Below the pieces are notes generated by a model that was not told the origin of the DNA, did no database searches, and saw only the letters and a list, made by a program, of their open reading frames with translations. 64,000 nucleotides of DNA, from positions 62,001 through 126,000 of the forward strand of contig NZ_AVPS01000004.1 of the NCBI RefSeq assembly GCF_000768345.1, in the 5' to 3' direction. Shown piece by piece: positions 48,703 to 58,034 of the stretch. Both the position numbers and the translations under genes were made by a program. Position 1 is the stretch's first letter, and the number at the start of each line of letters is the position of its first letter. This stretch comes from Lysobacter concretionis Ko07 = DSM 16239. Its GTDB lineage: Bacteria; Pseudomonadota; Gammaproteobacteria; Xanthomonadales; Xanthomonadaceae.

Positions 48703-49206
48703 TCAGTCGGCGTACTGCACATCCACGATCACGAACCGTTGCAGGCCGCCGGGGAGCTGCGCCTCGAATTCGTCATCCAGCCGCTTCTTGAGCATCGCGC
48801 GCGCCAGTGGGGAGTCGATGCTGATCCAGCCGAGTCGGGCATCGGTCTCGTCGGGGCCGACAATGCGGTGGCGACGCGTCTCGCCGCTGACGATGTCCTC
48901 CACCTCGACCATTGCGCCGAAGTAGACCGTCTGCGGGTCGGACGGCGCCGCATCGACCACGCGCAATGCCGGCACCCGCTTGCTGAGATAGCGCACGCGG
49001 CGGTCGATCTCGCCGAGCTGCTTCTTGCGATAGGTGTATTCGGCATTCTCCGAACGGTCGCCCTCGGCCGCGGCGGCCGACAAAGCCTTTACCACTTCGG
49101 GACGTTTGACGCGCCACAGCTCGTCCAGCTCCGCCTTCAGGCGGTCGTGGCCGGCGCGGGTGATCAATGCGGTGCTTGCCGGTACGGGCGGACGCCAGCG
49201 GCTCAT
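48703..49206 (-). CDS. greB: transcription elongation factor GreB
   Basis: Rescues backtracked RNA polymerase by stimulating transcript cleavage. The N-terminal coiled coil (about 15-85) ends in a tip with the acidic pair in [19 protein letters not shown]; the C-terminal FKBP-like domain carries [21 protein letters not shown]. Residues in the basic patch and the opening [20 protein letters not shown] favour GreB over GreA. 167 residues from ATG 49206. Divergent from the rhomboid gene. Confidence 0.92.
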   Translation of the reverse strand: MSRWRPPVPASTALITRAGHDRLKAELDELWRVKRPEVVKALSAAAAEGDRSENAEYTYRKKQLGEIDRRVRYLSKRVPALRVVDAAPSDPQTVYFGAMVEVEDIVSGETRRHRIVGPDETDARLGWISIDSPLARAMLKKRLDDEFEAQLPGGLQRFVIVDVQYAD

Positions 49207-49333
49207 GGGTGACTCCGGAAGTTCATTCGGGGCGCAAGGCCGGCGTCGATGAGGCCGTCGATACGGCCCTGTCGTCTTGCGTGCGGGGGACAGTATCGAC
49301 GACCCTGCGCTGTCATCGCCAACGCCGCCCCGC

Positions 49334-50836
49334 ATGCTGATCATTCCACTGCACCATCCACTGACGCGCGCGACGTTTCCGTTCGTCACCGCGCTGCTGA
49401 TCCTGGTCAACGCCTGGGTGTTCTTCGGCCTGCAGAGCGGCGACCAGGAGGCGATCATGCAGGCGCAACGGCAGTACCAGCAGGCCGGATTGGCGCGTTA
49501 CGAAATGCCCGCCTACCAGCGTCACCTGCTCGCCACCCACCAGAGCGATGCGGCCGCTGAACTGGGCCGGATGCCGGTCGTGCAGCGTTCGGCTGAAGTG
49601 GCCCGGCGCACGCTGACCGATGTGGAGTTCATCACCGCACTGCGCACGGGGGCGTTGTTCGACAACGCGTCGGAACTGGAAGCCTGGAAGCCCTTGCGCG
49701 CCGCCTACGATGCGCGACTCGACGAGGTGTTCACCCTGCGCCACCTCCTGCGCAGTTCCGAAATCGATCCCGGGCGGATGCTGACCGCGGCGTTCCTGCA
49801 TGGCGGCGCGATGCACCTGGTCGGCAACATGCTGTTCCTGCTTGCGCTCGGCCTGCTGGTGGAAGGTGCGCTCGGCCCGGGGCGGTTTCTCGCCGTGTAC
49901 CTGCTGGGCGCGTTCGCTTCCAGCGCGGTGTCGCTGCTGTGGCGATGGGGCGAGGCCGGCGGCGGGCTCGGCGCATCGGGTGCGGTGGCGGCGCTGATGG
50001 GGGTTTTCTGCGTGGTGTGGGGGCGCCAGCCGGTACGGTTTTTCTACTGGTTCGGCGTGGTGTTCGACTACGTTCGCGCGCCGGCGATCTGGCTGTTGCC
50101 GGCGTGGCTGGGCTGGGAGGTCTACAACCTGCTGGCCAATGACGATATCGGTATCGGGTTCGATGCACACGCGGGTGGCATCGTCAGCGGCGCCATCATG
50201 GGCGGGGTGCTGGTGGGGTTCGGCCAGGTCAGGCAGACCTTCATCAGCACGGGGATGCAAGCGGAAACCGACGGGCGTTGGGAACAGGCGCAGGCGCATC
50301 TGGGCCGCATGCAGCTGGCCGAGGCGGAGAGCTTGCTGGCCGCGATCGCCCGTGACGAACCGGACCGGCTGGACGTCGCAGTGATGCGTTATCGCGTTGC
50401 GCGCAATGGCGGCCGCGAGGATCTGGCGCGGCAGCGTGGGCGGGCTGTGCTCGACCACGTCGGGACCGGCCGGGATGAAATCGTGTTGCAGAGTGACGTG
50501 CTGCGTGAACTGGATCGGGCCGGTGTGGGCCCGTCTGTCGAGACGCGTCTGGAACTGGCCCGGCGCTGGTTGCAAGCCGGGGCGCTGGAGGCGGTCGAGT
50601 TGGCGTTGTTGCCGATGGATGCCCCGACAGCGACAACGTCGGCGGATGATCCCGGACACGCACCGGCACAGGCACTGCTCTGGTTCCGTTTGGCGCTGGC
50701 ATATCGCGACCGGCAGCTGGACGAGGCCCAGCGGCGGGCGCTGCAGCAACTTGTCGAACGCCACCCCCGGCAACCGCAGGCCGAAAAGGCGCGCCTGCTG
50801 CTGGGCGAGATGGGTGTTCAACGCCCATCCGGCTGA
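49334..50836 (+). CDS. rhomboid-family intramembrane serine protease with helical C-terminal domain
   Basis: 500 residues. The first membrane helix (about 17-35) is followed by an unusually long soluble loop of about 115 residues, then five further helices (about 150-305). The catalytic dyad is Ser215 in [13 protein letters not shown] and His279 in [13 protein letters not shown]; the HxxxN oxyanion segment is MHLVGNMLF. From about 315 to the end is a cytoplasmic helical-repeat (TPR-like) domain. Substrates are unknown. The gene stands alone, divergent from greB, and ends in a REP pair. Confidence 0.87.
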   Translation: MLIIPLHHPLTRATFPFVTALLILVNAWVFFGLQSGDQEAIMQAQRQYQQAGLARYEMPAYQRHLLATHQSDAAAELGRMPVVQRSAEVARRTLTDVEFITALRTGALFDNASELEAWKPLRAAYDARLDEVFTLRHLLRSSEIDPGRMLTAAFLHGGAMHLVGNMLFLLALGLLVEGALGPGRFLAVYLLGAFASSAVSLLWRWGEAGGGLGASGAVAALMGVFCVVWGRQPVRFFYWFGVVFDYVRAPAIWLLPAWLGWEVYNLLANDDIGIGFDAHAGGIVSGAIMGGVLVGFGQVRQTFISTGMQAETDGRWEQAQAHLGRMQLAEAESLLAAIARDEPDRLDVAVMRYRVARNGGREDLARQRGRAVLDHVGTGRDEIVLQSDVLRELDRAGVGPSVETRLELARRWLQAGALEAVELALLPMDAPTATTSADDPGHAPAQALLWFRLALAYRDRQLDEAQRRALQQLVERHPRQPQAEKARLLLGEMGVQRPSG

Positions 50837-50868
50837 CTGTTGCCGGTCGTTCCGGTGGGTCGCCGATT

Positions 50869-51004
50869 GCAGGAGCGGCTTGAGCCGCGACCTGCACACA
50901 TTCCATCCCGTCGTGAGAGTCCGGGTCGGAAGCATGTTGCCCGAATGATGGAGCGATCCCGACGGGTGCGTTTTCTGCGCGTTCGCGGCTGAAGCCGCTC
51001 CTAC
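50869..51004. repeat. BIME-like REP pair (GGC subfamily)
   Basis: REP units at 50869-50891 (GCAGGAGCGGCTTGAGCCGC plus GAC) and 50983-51004 (inverse, TCGCGGCTGAAGCCGCTCC plus TAC). The 91-base interior does not match that of the copies near 13.5 and 19.4 kb, although the overall length is the same. It separates the convergent rhomboid and membrane-protein genes. Confidence 0.75.
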
Positions 51005-51086
51005 AAAAGCCCGGGCGACCGAAGGAAGTCCCCGCGGGACAAAAGCTCATGCGTTTCGGCGGGCAGTGATCACCGGGATCCGGCGT

Positions 51087-52439
51087 TTATGCCTCGGTAG
51101 TCGCTTGCAGGGCCTTCAAGGCGGCGTCGATTTTCTGCAGCAATGCTTCGTTTTTCCGCTGCGCCTCCTCGTGGGCGGGATCCTCCGGGTTGGCGCCTTG
51201 CCCGCTGCTGGACAGGAGCGCCTGGGCTTCGCAGCGTTGACGCGCCTGTACCAACAACGTGCGGGCCGCGTCGTCGCGGCCGAGGCGATCGCTCAACATC
51301 AATGCGGCGGCCAGGCCCCAGGCCGGGGCGTCCGGGTGACGTGGGTGGGCGCCCAGCAGGGCGCGCCAGGTGTCGACGGCGAGCTGGCTCTGTCCTCCCG
51401 ACCGGGCGCGCTCCAGCAACTGGACAGCGTGCTCGAGCTGCAGCGGGACGAAGGCGGCATCGGCATCGAGCGCCTCGCGCAGCAGGCCCAATGCGCGCCG
51501 CTCGTGCTGCGGGCCGGCCTCCAGCATCAGCAGGTTCAGGTACTGGCCGGCGTGTTCGATCAGGGCGGGGGTGTCGCCATGCTGGCGCAGCAGGCGGTGG
51601 TAGAGCTCGTGCACGTCGACACCGACCGCGCGGCTGCGGGTTTCGCTGCGCAGCAGTTCGAGCGCGGTGTCGAGCTGGCCGTCGCGGACGTAATCTTCGG
51701 CTTCGGCCAGCAGGTCGCGGTCGGGGCTGTGGCGGCCGGGCAGGGTCGCGGAGTGATCGGGTTCGTAACCCAGCACGTCGTGGTACTGGTAGATCAGATA
51801 GCCCATCAGGTGAAAAGTCGCGAACAGGCCCCAGAACGACACGGCGGTCACCGACAGGTCGGCCAGTACCGGCGGCATCACCCGCGACAGCCAGGCGCCC
51901 GCGGTGAGCGCGCTGGCCTGGATCACGAACAGCAGTCCGAACACCGCCAGGTAGGGCCAGCCGATCCGGGCGACCAGGCCCAGCGAGGTGGCCGGGTTGA
52001 GTGCGCGGGGCAGGCCCCCGTCCAGCGCCAGCGATATCACGCAGCCGGGCTGCAGGAACACGATCGCCGCCACGACCAGCAGGCCGATGACGGGGCCGCC
52101 CAACATCAGTGCCACGATGGCCACGATGCCGAACACGATCATCATGCCGAGCAGGCGCACGACCGCGCCGTCGTCGGTACCGAGCGCCGCCTCGGGGGAT
52201 TCCATCCGGCCATCGGCGGTGGTGCGCAGGATCTCGAACGCGTACTTGTAGGCGGCGACCCAGAGCAGCAGCACGATGATCCAGCCCAGCACCGGCACGA
52301 TGCCCAGCAGGCTCAACAGGGTCAGGGCGATCAGGCTGTAGAGTGCGGCGCCGCGGAACGGGTAGGTACTGATCTCACGCAGGCGCAGCCAGAAAGGGAC
52401 GGGAGTGGGGCCGCGCTGGGAGTTGGTGCTGCCGTGCAT
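51087..52439 (-). CDS. multi-pass membrane protein with C-terminal helical repeats, unknown function
   Basis: 450 residues from ATG 52439 (MHGSTNSQRGPTPVPFW). Residues 30 to about 235 hold six or so hydrophobic helices with small-residue motifs (LGGPVIGLLVVAAIVFLQPG); the layout is reminiscent of DUF4013-type membrane proteins, but I cannot confirm that family. Residues 250-440 are helical, TPR-like and charged (LAEAEDYVRDGQLDTALELL), ending in a coiled coil rich in Glu/Lys. Predicted inner-membrane scaffold facing the cytoplasm. No recognisable catalytic motif. Confidence 0.7.
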   Translation of the reverse strand: MHGSTNSQRGPTPVPFWLRLREISTYPFRGAALYSLIALTLLSLLGIVPVLGWIIVLLLWVAAYKYAFEILRTTADGRMESPEAALGTDDGAVVRLLGMMIVFGIVAIVALMLGGPVIGLLVVAAIVFLQPGCVISLALDGGLPRALNPATSLGLVARIGWPYLAVFGLLFVIQASALTAGAWLSRVMPPVLADLSVTAVSFWGLFATFHLMGYLIYQYHDVLGYEPDHSATLPGRHSPDRDLLAEAEDYVRDGQLDTALELLRSETRSRAVGVDVHELYHRLLRQHGDTPALIEHAGQYLNLLMLEAGPQHERRALGLLREALDADAAFVPLQLEHAVQLLERARSGGQSQLAVDTWRALLGAHPRHPDAPAWGLAAALMLSDRLGRDDAARTLLVQARQRCEAQALLSSSGQGANPEDPAHEEAQRKNEALLQKIDAALKALQATTEA

Positions 52440-52477
52440 GGTTCGATCCTTGGGTCGCCGCGGGTGGCGCATGAAAA

Positions 52478-52500
52478 ACGGCCCCATTGCGCCGGGCCGT
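52478..52500 (-). terminator. Rho-independent terminator after the NlpE-like gene
   Basis: On the minus strand ACGGCCC and GGGCCGT pair over a 9-base loop, followed at once by TTTTTC. It lies 50 bases past the stop of the NlpE-like gene and just ahead of the next minus-strand gene. Confidence 0.75.
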
Positions 52501-52549
52501 CCTGATGGTGGAATGCATCGCTGGACCGCCGACGCGCGCGGGTGGGGAA

Positions 52550-53062
52550 TTACTGGGCGGGCTGACGGGTAAGGCCGTAGTCCAGCCCGCTCTGGGCCGG
52601 CTGGCCATCCGCTCCCAGCATCACGATCCGGTCGTGGGAGTCGATCGCGTACAGCTGGTCGTTGTCGGTCTTGCTGTCGGGGTCCAGCCGGAGGACGCGG
52701 TTGTCTGCTTCGGCGGTCCAGCTGCCGTCCACCTGCCAGGTGGCATCCGGGCGCTCCTGGTAGACCTGGGTGAGCTGGTAGGTGCCATCGGCTTCCAGCG
52801 CCAGGGTGACGTCGATACCGGGGCAGTCGGCGCAGGGCAGGGTGCCCGCGAAGGTGCCGGAGAAGGCGCGCTGGTCGAAGTCGGAGTCGGGCGTCTGGCC
52901 GGCGGGAATCACGTCCGCCGGTGCCGGCCCGGTGTCGGCTGGCGCGATCGCAGAGACGTCCGTGGCGGGCTCGACGGGCGTGGCGGGGGCCGCGTTTTTC
53001 TGGGCGCAGGCGGCAAGGGCGAATGCGCCGATGCAGGCGAGGGCGAGAAATTTCGGGTTCAT
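52550..53062 (-). CDS. NlpE-like copper-homeostasis/surface-sensing lipoprotein
   Basis: 170 residues. Lipobox LAAC with Cys19 (FALAACAQ) marks it for lipidation; Ala follows the Cys, consistent with outer-membrane sorting. After a Pro/Ala-rich linker (about 25-65) comes the NlpE N-domain: GTFAGTLPCADCPGIDVTLAL with the CxxC pair, then YQLTQVYQERP. Only this domain is present, without the C-terminal OB-fold of E. coli NlpE that activates Cpx. Located 55 bases after the HerA-like gene, same strand. Confidence 0.83.
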   Translation of the reverse strand: MNPKFLALACIGAFALAACAQKNAAPATPVEPATDVSAIAPADTGPAPADVIPAGQTPDSDFDQRAFSGTFAGTLPCADCPGIDVTLALEADGTYQLTQVYQERPDATWQVDGSWTAEADNRVLRLDPDSKTDNDQLYAIDSHDRIVMLGADGQPAQSGLDYGLTRQPAQ

Positions 53063-53117
53063 GGCGGGACTCCTGTCGTTGCTCTGGATATGGGGTGCGG
53101 CAAAAGACCGGGCGGGA

Positions 53118-54647
53118 TTACTTGCGCCCGCCGAACAGGCTGCCCATCACGCCGCGCAGGATCTGCCGGCCGATCTGGTTGCCGACTGTCCGCGCGGTCT
53201 GCTTGGCCATCGTCTCGACCATGCCCTGGCGGCGTTTGGTGCCGAACACCGCGTCCTTGATCGCCTGGCTCACACCACCGCTTTCTTCCGGGATGGGCGT
53301 TGCGGCGGGTGCGTTGGCCTGGGTCGCGGCGGCATCCGCCTTTCTGGCGAGCATCTCCATCGCGGACTCGCGATCGACGCGGGTGTCGTACTTCGCTCCC
53401 ACCGGACTGCCGGCGCGGATCTGGGCGCGTTCGGCATCGGTGATCGCACCCATACGGCAACGTGGCGGCGCGATCAGGGTGCGCTCGACCGGCATCGGGA
53501 TGCCCTTGTCCTGCAGGGTCGACACCAGCGCCTCGCCGGTGCCGAGCTGGCCGATCGCGACGGCGACATCCAGCGCGGGGTTGGCGACGAAGGTCTGCGC
53601 CGCCGTGCGTACCGCCTTCTGGTCGCGCGGAGTGAACGCACGCAACGCGTGCTGCACCCGGTTGCCGAGCTGGCCGAGGATGTTGTCGGGCACGTCATCG
53701 GGAAACTGCGAGCAGAAATACACGCCCACGCCCTTGGAGCGGATGATGCGCACCACCTGCTCCACCCGCTGCCGCAGCGCCGGCGGCGCATCGTCGAACA
53801 GCAGGTGCGCCTCGTCGAACACGAACACCAATTTGGGCTTGTCCAGATCGCCGACCTCGGGCAGCTGCTCGAACAGCTCCGACAGCAGCCACAGCAGGAA
53901 GCTGGAATACAGCCGCGGTTTCAGCACCAGCGTCTCGGAGGCGAGTATGCTGATCATCCCGCGGCCATCGGTGGTGGTGCGCATCAGGTCGGACAACTCC
54001 AGCGCGGGCTCGCCGAAGAGCTGGTCGCCGCCGTCGGACTGCAGTCGCAGCAGGGCACGCTGGATCGCGCCGACCGACGGGCTGCTGACCAGGCCGTACT
54101 CGACCGAAACGGTCTTGCGCTCGTCCGCCACCAGGTTCAGCAGCGCGCGCAGGTCGGCCAGGTCGAGCAGCAGCAGGCCGCGGTCGTCGGCCAGCTTGAA
54201 CACGATGTCGAGCACGCCCGACTGGGTGTCGTTGAGCTCGAGCATGCGCGACAGCAGGGTCGGGCCGATCTCGCTGACGGTGGCGCGCACCGGATGACCG
54301 AGCTTGCCGAACAGGTCCCAGAACAGGGTCGGGCTGCCTTCGCTGGTGTAGCCGTCGATGCCGATCTGGTCGATCCGCGCCTGCAGCTTGTCGTTCAGCG
54401 TGCCCGGCACCGCAAGCCCGGCCACATCGCCCTTCACGTCGGCCAGGAATACCGGTACCCCGATCCGCGAGAATCCTTCGGCCAGGGTCATCAGGGTGAC
54501 CGTCTTGCCGGTACCGGTCGCGCCGGCGACCAGGCCGTGGCGGTTGCCGAGCCGCGGCTGCAGGAACACCTGGCCGTGGGTGTCGGGCAACGAATCGGGG
54601 GTGGTGATGGCCTTGCCGAGCAGGACGGGTGGGGGAGTGGGCGCCAT
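53118..54647 (-). CDS. HerA-like ATPase (DUF853/YjgR type)
   Basis: 509 residues from ATG 54647; GGAAG is seven bases upstream. RecA-like ATPase of the FtsK-HerA class: Walker A GATGTGKT (near residue 43), Walker B VFVFDEAHLLFDDAPP, a sensor-like CSQFPDDVP, and the arginine-finger region RVQHALRAFTPRDQKAV. This orphan group (E. coli YjgR) lacks the HAS-barrel of archaeal HerA and has no known partner or substrate; no NurA-like nuclease is next to it. The last 50 residues are Lys/Arg/Gly-rich. Confidence 0.87.
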   Translation of the reverse strand: MAPTPPPVLLGKAITTPDSLPDTHGQVFLQPRLGNRHGLVAGATGTGKTVTLMTLAEGFSRIGVPVFLADVKGDVAGLAVPGTLNDKLQARIDQIGIDGYTSEGSPTLFWDLFGKLGHPVRATVSEIGPTLLSRMLELNDTQSGVLDIVFKLADDRGLLLLDLADLRALLNLVADERKTVSVEYGLVSSPSVGAIQRALLRLQSDGGDQLFGEPALELSDLMRTTTDGRGMISILASETLVLKPRLYSSFLLWLLSELFEQLPEVGDLDKPKLVFVFDEAHLLFDDAPPALRQRVEQVVRIIRSKGVGVYFCSQFPDDVPDNILGQLGNRVQHALRAFTPRDQKAVRTAAQTFVANPALDVAVAIGQLGTGEALVSTLQDKGIPMPVERTLIAPPRCRMGAITDAERAQIRAGSPVGAKYDTRVDRESAMEMLARKADAAATQANAPAATPIPEESGGVSQAIKDAVFGTKRRQGMVETMAKQTARTVGNQIGRQILRGVMGSLFGGRK

Positions 54648-54843
54648 GGCTGCTTCCAAAATGGGATGCGGTCGATTCTATGGCCTAAACCGGCCGTTGG
54701 AATTTGCCGGGCGATCGGCAGGCCGGGTGCCGCTGGCTCGTCGGCGATCCGGCGACAGCCGCCATCCGCCGCTCCGCGATCCGTTTGCGGTTCGTCATCG
54801 CCGCGGACTACCCTGCAGACCGCTTCCGCATCGCTTGCCGTCC

Positions 54844-56388
54844 ATGCCCGTCATTGCCTGTCTTTCGCGTATTTCCGTTTTCCTTGCCGGTCTTGCCCTG
54901 GTGCTGGTGTCCTTCGATGCCGGGGCGATCTCGCAACGCGACCAGGCGGCGGTGGATGCGATCACCCAACGCATGGAAGCGGCCGAAGCCGGGTACCGCG
55001 AAGCGCTGGTCAAGATCGGCCACGCGGATCCGTCCGGCAGCGCGGACGCGGACCGCGCACTGGAGGACATGGAGGATGTGGTCGCGTCCTGCTCGCGCCA
55101 GCGCGGCTGTTCGGTGACCGGCCTGCTGACCACCTACAAGCGCCTGCTCAAGCTCAATGCCGACCTCGAGGCCGACGACGATCTGCTGGACGAGCTGTCA
55201 TCGGACGAGATCGGCCACCACATGACCTCGTTCGCGCAGGACGTGCCCGAAGCCGCCCGCGCGGCGGCATTGCTGGGCGCCGATGACGGCCACGAATTCG
55301 ACCGCATGGTCCAGTACAACCCGGCCGTGCAGGAAGGCATCCGCCGCTGGCTGACCGACATGCGTGGCGCGTTCCTGACCAGCTACGAGAACTACCAGTA
55401 CATGCGCCACCTGATGTGGCCGCAGTACGAGCGTGCCGGGCTGCCGGAGGCGTTGCTGTTCGGGATCATGGCCAAGGAATCCAACGGCCGGGTGCATTCG
55501 ACCTCGCGCGCCGGTGCGGCCGGGCCGATGCAGTTCATGTACGCCACCGGCAAGCGCTTCGGTCTGGGCGATGACGGCACCGGCTTCGACACCCGCTACG
55601 ACGCCTACGCCGCGTCCGAGGCCAGTGTCAGCTACCTCAACGAACGGATGCGCGAGCTCAACCGCAGCATCGAATTGTCATTGGCCGCCTACAACGGCGG
55701 CGAGGGCCGTGCGCTGCGGGTGTATCAGGGCAGTGGCGGCAAGGACTTCTGGCACCAGGACGTCTACCAGCAGTTCCCGCCGGAAACCCGCGACTACGTG
55801 CCGATGGTGATCGCCGCCGCGTGGCTGTTCCTGCATCCGCGCGAGTACGGCCTGAGCCTGCCCCGGCTCGACCCCAAGCCCGCAGCGTTGCGTCTGGAGC
55901 AGCCGGCGTCGATCTACCAGCTGACCATCTGCCTGGGCAATCGCGGCGTGCGCGAGGGCTACATGCGCGCGTTGCGCAACCTCAACCCGCGCTACCAGGC
56001 CGAGGACTGGCTGCCGGCCGGCACCACCCTGCGGGCGACCACGCGGATCGTCGGCCTGTACAAGCGCCAGTGCGTGCAGGGGCCGCGCGCCGAACTCGCG
56101 CGTGAGCTGGTGGCCAGCGATGCGGGCCAGGCGATCGTTCGCACCGGCCCGGTGACGGCGTTGGGACCCGCCACCGTGGCGACGGCTGCTGCGCCCGCCA
56201 ACGCGAAGCCGGCCACGACGACCAAACGCAGGTACCAGGTACAGCGCGGCGAAACCCTGAGCTCCATCGGCCGGAAGTTCCAGTGCGACACCAGCGAGCT
56301 GGCCCGCAACAACGGCATCAAGCCGCCGCGCTACGCATTGCGCCCGGGGCAGGAACTGAGCCTGGAAGGCTGCAAGGCCGGAAGCTGA
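54844..56388 (+). CDS. MltD-like membrane-bound lytic transglycosylase with LysM
   Basis: 514 residues. Signal peptide (ISVFLAGLALVLVSFDAGA), a helical N-domain (30-180), then an SLT domain with catalytic Glu212 in FGIMAKESNGRVHS, followed by SRAGAAGPMQFM and LSLAAYNGGEGRALRVY. A single LysM (about 463-507, YQVQRGETLSSIGRKF) binds peptidoglycan. It cleaves murein to 1,6-anhydro ends in the periplasm. There is no lipobox Cys, so it is not a lipoprotein as E. coli MltD is. Divergent from the HerA-like gene. Confidence 0.9.
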   Translation: MPVIACLSRISVFLAGLALVLVSFDAGAISQRDQAAVDAITQRMEAAEAGYREALVKIGHADPSGSADADRALEDMEDVVASCSRQRGCSVTGLLTTYKRLLKLNADLEADDDLLDELSSDEIGHHMTSFAQDVPEAARAAALLGADDGHEFDRMVQYNPAVQEGIRRWLTDMRGAFLTSYENYQYMRHLMWPQYERAGLPEALLFGIMAKESNGRVHSTSRAGAAGPMQFMYATGKRFGLGDDGTGFDTRYDAYAASEASVSYLNERMRELNRSIELSLAAYNGGEGRALRVYQGSGGKDFWHQDVYQQFPPETRDYVPMVIAAAWLFLHPREYGLSLPRLDPKPAALRLEQPASIYQLTICLGNRGVREGYMRALRNLNPRYQAEDWLPAGTTLRATTRIVGLYKRQCVQGPRAELARELVASDAGQAIVRTGPVTALGPATVATAAAPANAKPATTTKRRYQVQRGETLSSIGRKFQCDTSELARNNGIKPPRYALRPGQELSLEGCKAGS

Positions 56389-56407
56389 TTTTCTCGGCGA
56401 TGGCTGC

Positions 56408-57292
56408 CTACGCCGGCGGATGCCCGTCCATCGGCGACAGCAATCGCGCCAGCGCCTGGCCGAGCTGTACCGGGCATTCGGCGCCCAGGCCAGCGGCCAG
56501 TTCCGCCGTGCCCGCCGGCAGCAGGACGATCACGGTCGAGCCGTAATTGAATCGCGCCATTTCCTCGAAGCGCCCGATCACGATGTCCTCGCCGCGGTAG
56601 TCCTTGACGGTGACCGCATCGCCGTAGGCGGGGATCTCCTCACCGCTCCAGACCGTCTCCACGCCGGAGACCAGCAGCGCACCGACCATCACCATCGCCA
56701 TGGGGCCGAAGTCGGTGTCGAAGTGGCAGACCAGACGCTCGTTGCGGGCGAACAAACGCGGCACGTGCTGCACGGCCGCCGGGCCGACGCTGAACAAGCG
56801 CCCGGGCACGTGCACGGTTTCCCGCAGCCGGCCGGTCCACGGCATGTGCACACGGTGATAGTCCTTCGGCGACAGGTAGACGGTCGCGAACAGGCCGTTG
56901 TCGAACAGGCGCGCTGCCTCGTCGTCGCCGAGCAGCTCGGCGGTGGTGAACGACTGCCCCTTGGCCTGGAAGATCCGGCCGTTGCCATCGGCGTCGGCGG
57001 TGATCGCGCCGCATTGGCTGATGCGGCCGTCGGCGGGCATCAGCAGGCTGCGCGGGTCGGGATCGGCCACGCGTGCGCCGGGTTTCAGCGCCCGGGTGAA
57101 GAAGGCATTGAAGGTGGTGTAGTCGGCCGGGTCGGACTTCACCGCCTCGTCGAGGTTCACCCCGAACTTGCGGACCACGGTGTCGATCAGCCAGCGCCGG
57201 ATGTGGGGCTGGTCGGAATACGCCAGCCGGCGCGCCAGCGCGGACAGCAGCCGGTGCGGCAGGACGTAGGTGAGTTTGGTGGGCAGGCTCAT
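56408..57292 (-). CDS. psd: phosphatidylserine decarboxylase
   Basis: Makes phosphatidylethanolamine at the inner membrane. The proenzyme cleaves itself at the Gly-Ser bond of [14 protein letters not shown], turning Ser into the pyruvoyl cofactor; Tyr replaces the more usual Leu before GST. Other signatures: [38 protein letters not shown] and [15 protein letters not shown]. 294 residues. It follows the SCO1 gene by 7 bases and probably shares its transcript. Confidence 0.95.
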   Translation of the reverse strand: MSLPTKLTYVLPHRLLSALARRLAYSDQPHIRRWLIDTVVRKFGVNLDEAVKSDPADYTTFNAFFTRALKPGARVADPDPRSLLMPADGRISQCGAITADADGNGRIFQAKGQSFTTAELLGDDEAARLFDNGLFATVYLSPKDYHRVHMPWTGRLRETVHVPGRLFSVGPAAVQHVPRLFARNERLVCHFDTDFGPMAMVMVGALLVSGVETVWSGEEIPAYGDAVTVKDYRGEDIVIGRFEEMARFNYGSTVIVLLPAGTAELAAGLGAECPVQLGQALARLLSPMDGHPPA

Positions 57293-57299
57293 GGTTGAC

Positions 57300-57947
57300 T
57301 CAGGGTGCGCTGGCGGCCGTCAGCACGGCCATGTCGGCGGCGATCGCGGCCGGATCGAACGGCGGCTGGATGAGGCCGGACATGCGGCCTTGCGGGTCGA
57401 GCACCGCCATCGTGGCGCTGTGGTCGACCGAGTACTGGTCGACCGGCGCGCCTTCCTCGGGCGGCGCCTTGGCGAACACCAGACTCAGTGAACGGGCGAA
57501 ATTCTCCAGCGCGGGAATGTCGGCGGTCGCGGCCAGGGTGTCCTTGTGGAAGGCGTGGGCGTACTCGCCGATGCGGTCCGGACTGTCCCGCTCCGGGTCG
57601 ACGGAGACGAACAGCACCCGCGGCCGGATCGACTCGGGGATCGACTCCCATTGCCGCTGCGCCTGCGACATCTGCGTCAGGGTCAACGGGCAGACGTCCG
57701 GGCAATGGGTGAAGCCGAGGAACACCAGCGTCCAGTGGCCCTTGAGCTCACCCGGGACCAGCTGGGTGCCGTCGGCCTGGCGCAGGCTGAAGTCGGGCAG
57801 CACGCGCGGCGGGTCGAACAGGCGCACGGCGCTGGTCTGCGGCCAGGACGGAGCCGGCTGGTCGGCGAAATAACGCTGCGAAGCGAACAGGCCCAGACCC
57901 GCGGCCAGCGCGGCGATGAGGATGATGACGGTGCTGCGATTGAACAT
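57300..57947 (-). CDS. SCO1/SenC-family copper chaperone
   Basis: Membrane-anchored thioredoxin-fold protein that delivers copper to, or reduces thiols of, the CuA site of cytochrome oxidase. One N-terminal helix ([19 protein letters not shown]) anchors it; the copper site is [12 protein letters not shown] (CxxxC) with His in [10 protein letters not shown]. 215 residues from ATG 57947; the open frame continues upstream only antisense to prmB. Divergent from prmB, co-directional with psd. Confidence 0.93.
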   Translation of the reverse strand: MFNRSTVIILIAALAAGLGLFASQRYFADQPAPSWPQTSAVRLFDPPRVLPDFSLRQADGTQLVPGELKGHWTLVFLGFTHCPDVCPLTLTQMSQAQRQWESIPESIRPRVLFVSVDPERDSPDRIGEYAHAFHKDTLAATADIPALENFARSLSLVFAKAPPEEGAPVDQYSVDHSATMAVLDPQGRMSGLIQPPFDPAAIAADMAVLTAASAP

Positions 57948-58001
57948 GGACGACCCGGTAGTGACGCGATGGCAGCGGCCATGATAGCGGGCCGCTGCCG
58001 C

Positions 58002-58007
58002 TATAAT
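58002..58007 (+). promoter_or_regulatory. -10 element ahead of prmB
   Basis: Perfect TATAAT 27 bases before the prmB start, in the divergent gap with the SCO1 gene. No convincing -35 at the right distance. A GC hairpin (GCAGCGGCC...GGGCCGCTGC, 57972-57999) lies immediately upstream. Confidence 0.4.
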
Positions 58008-58034
58008 CGCCGGCCCTCCGTAGAACTTGCTGCC

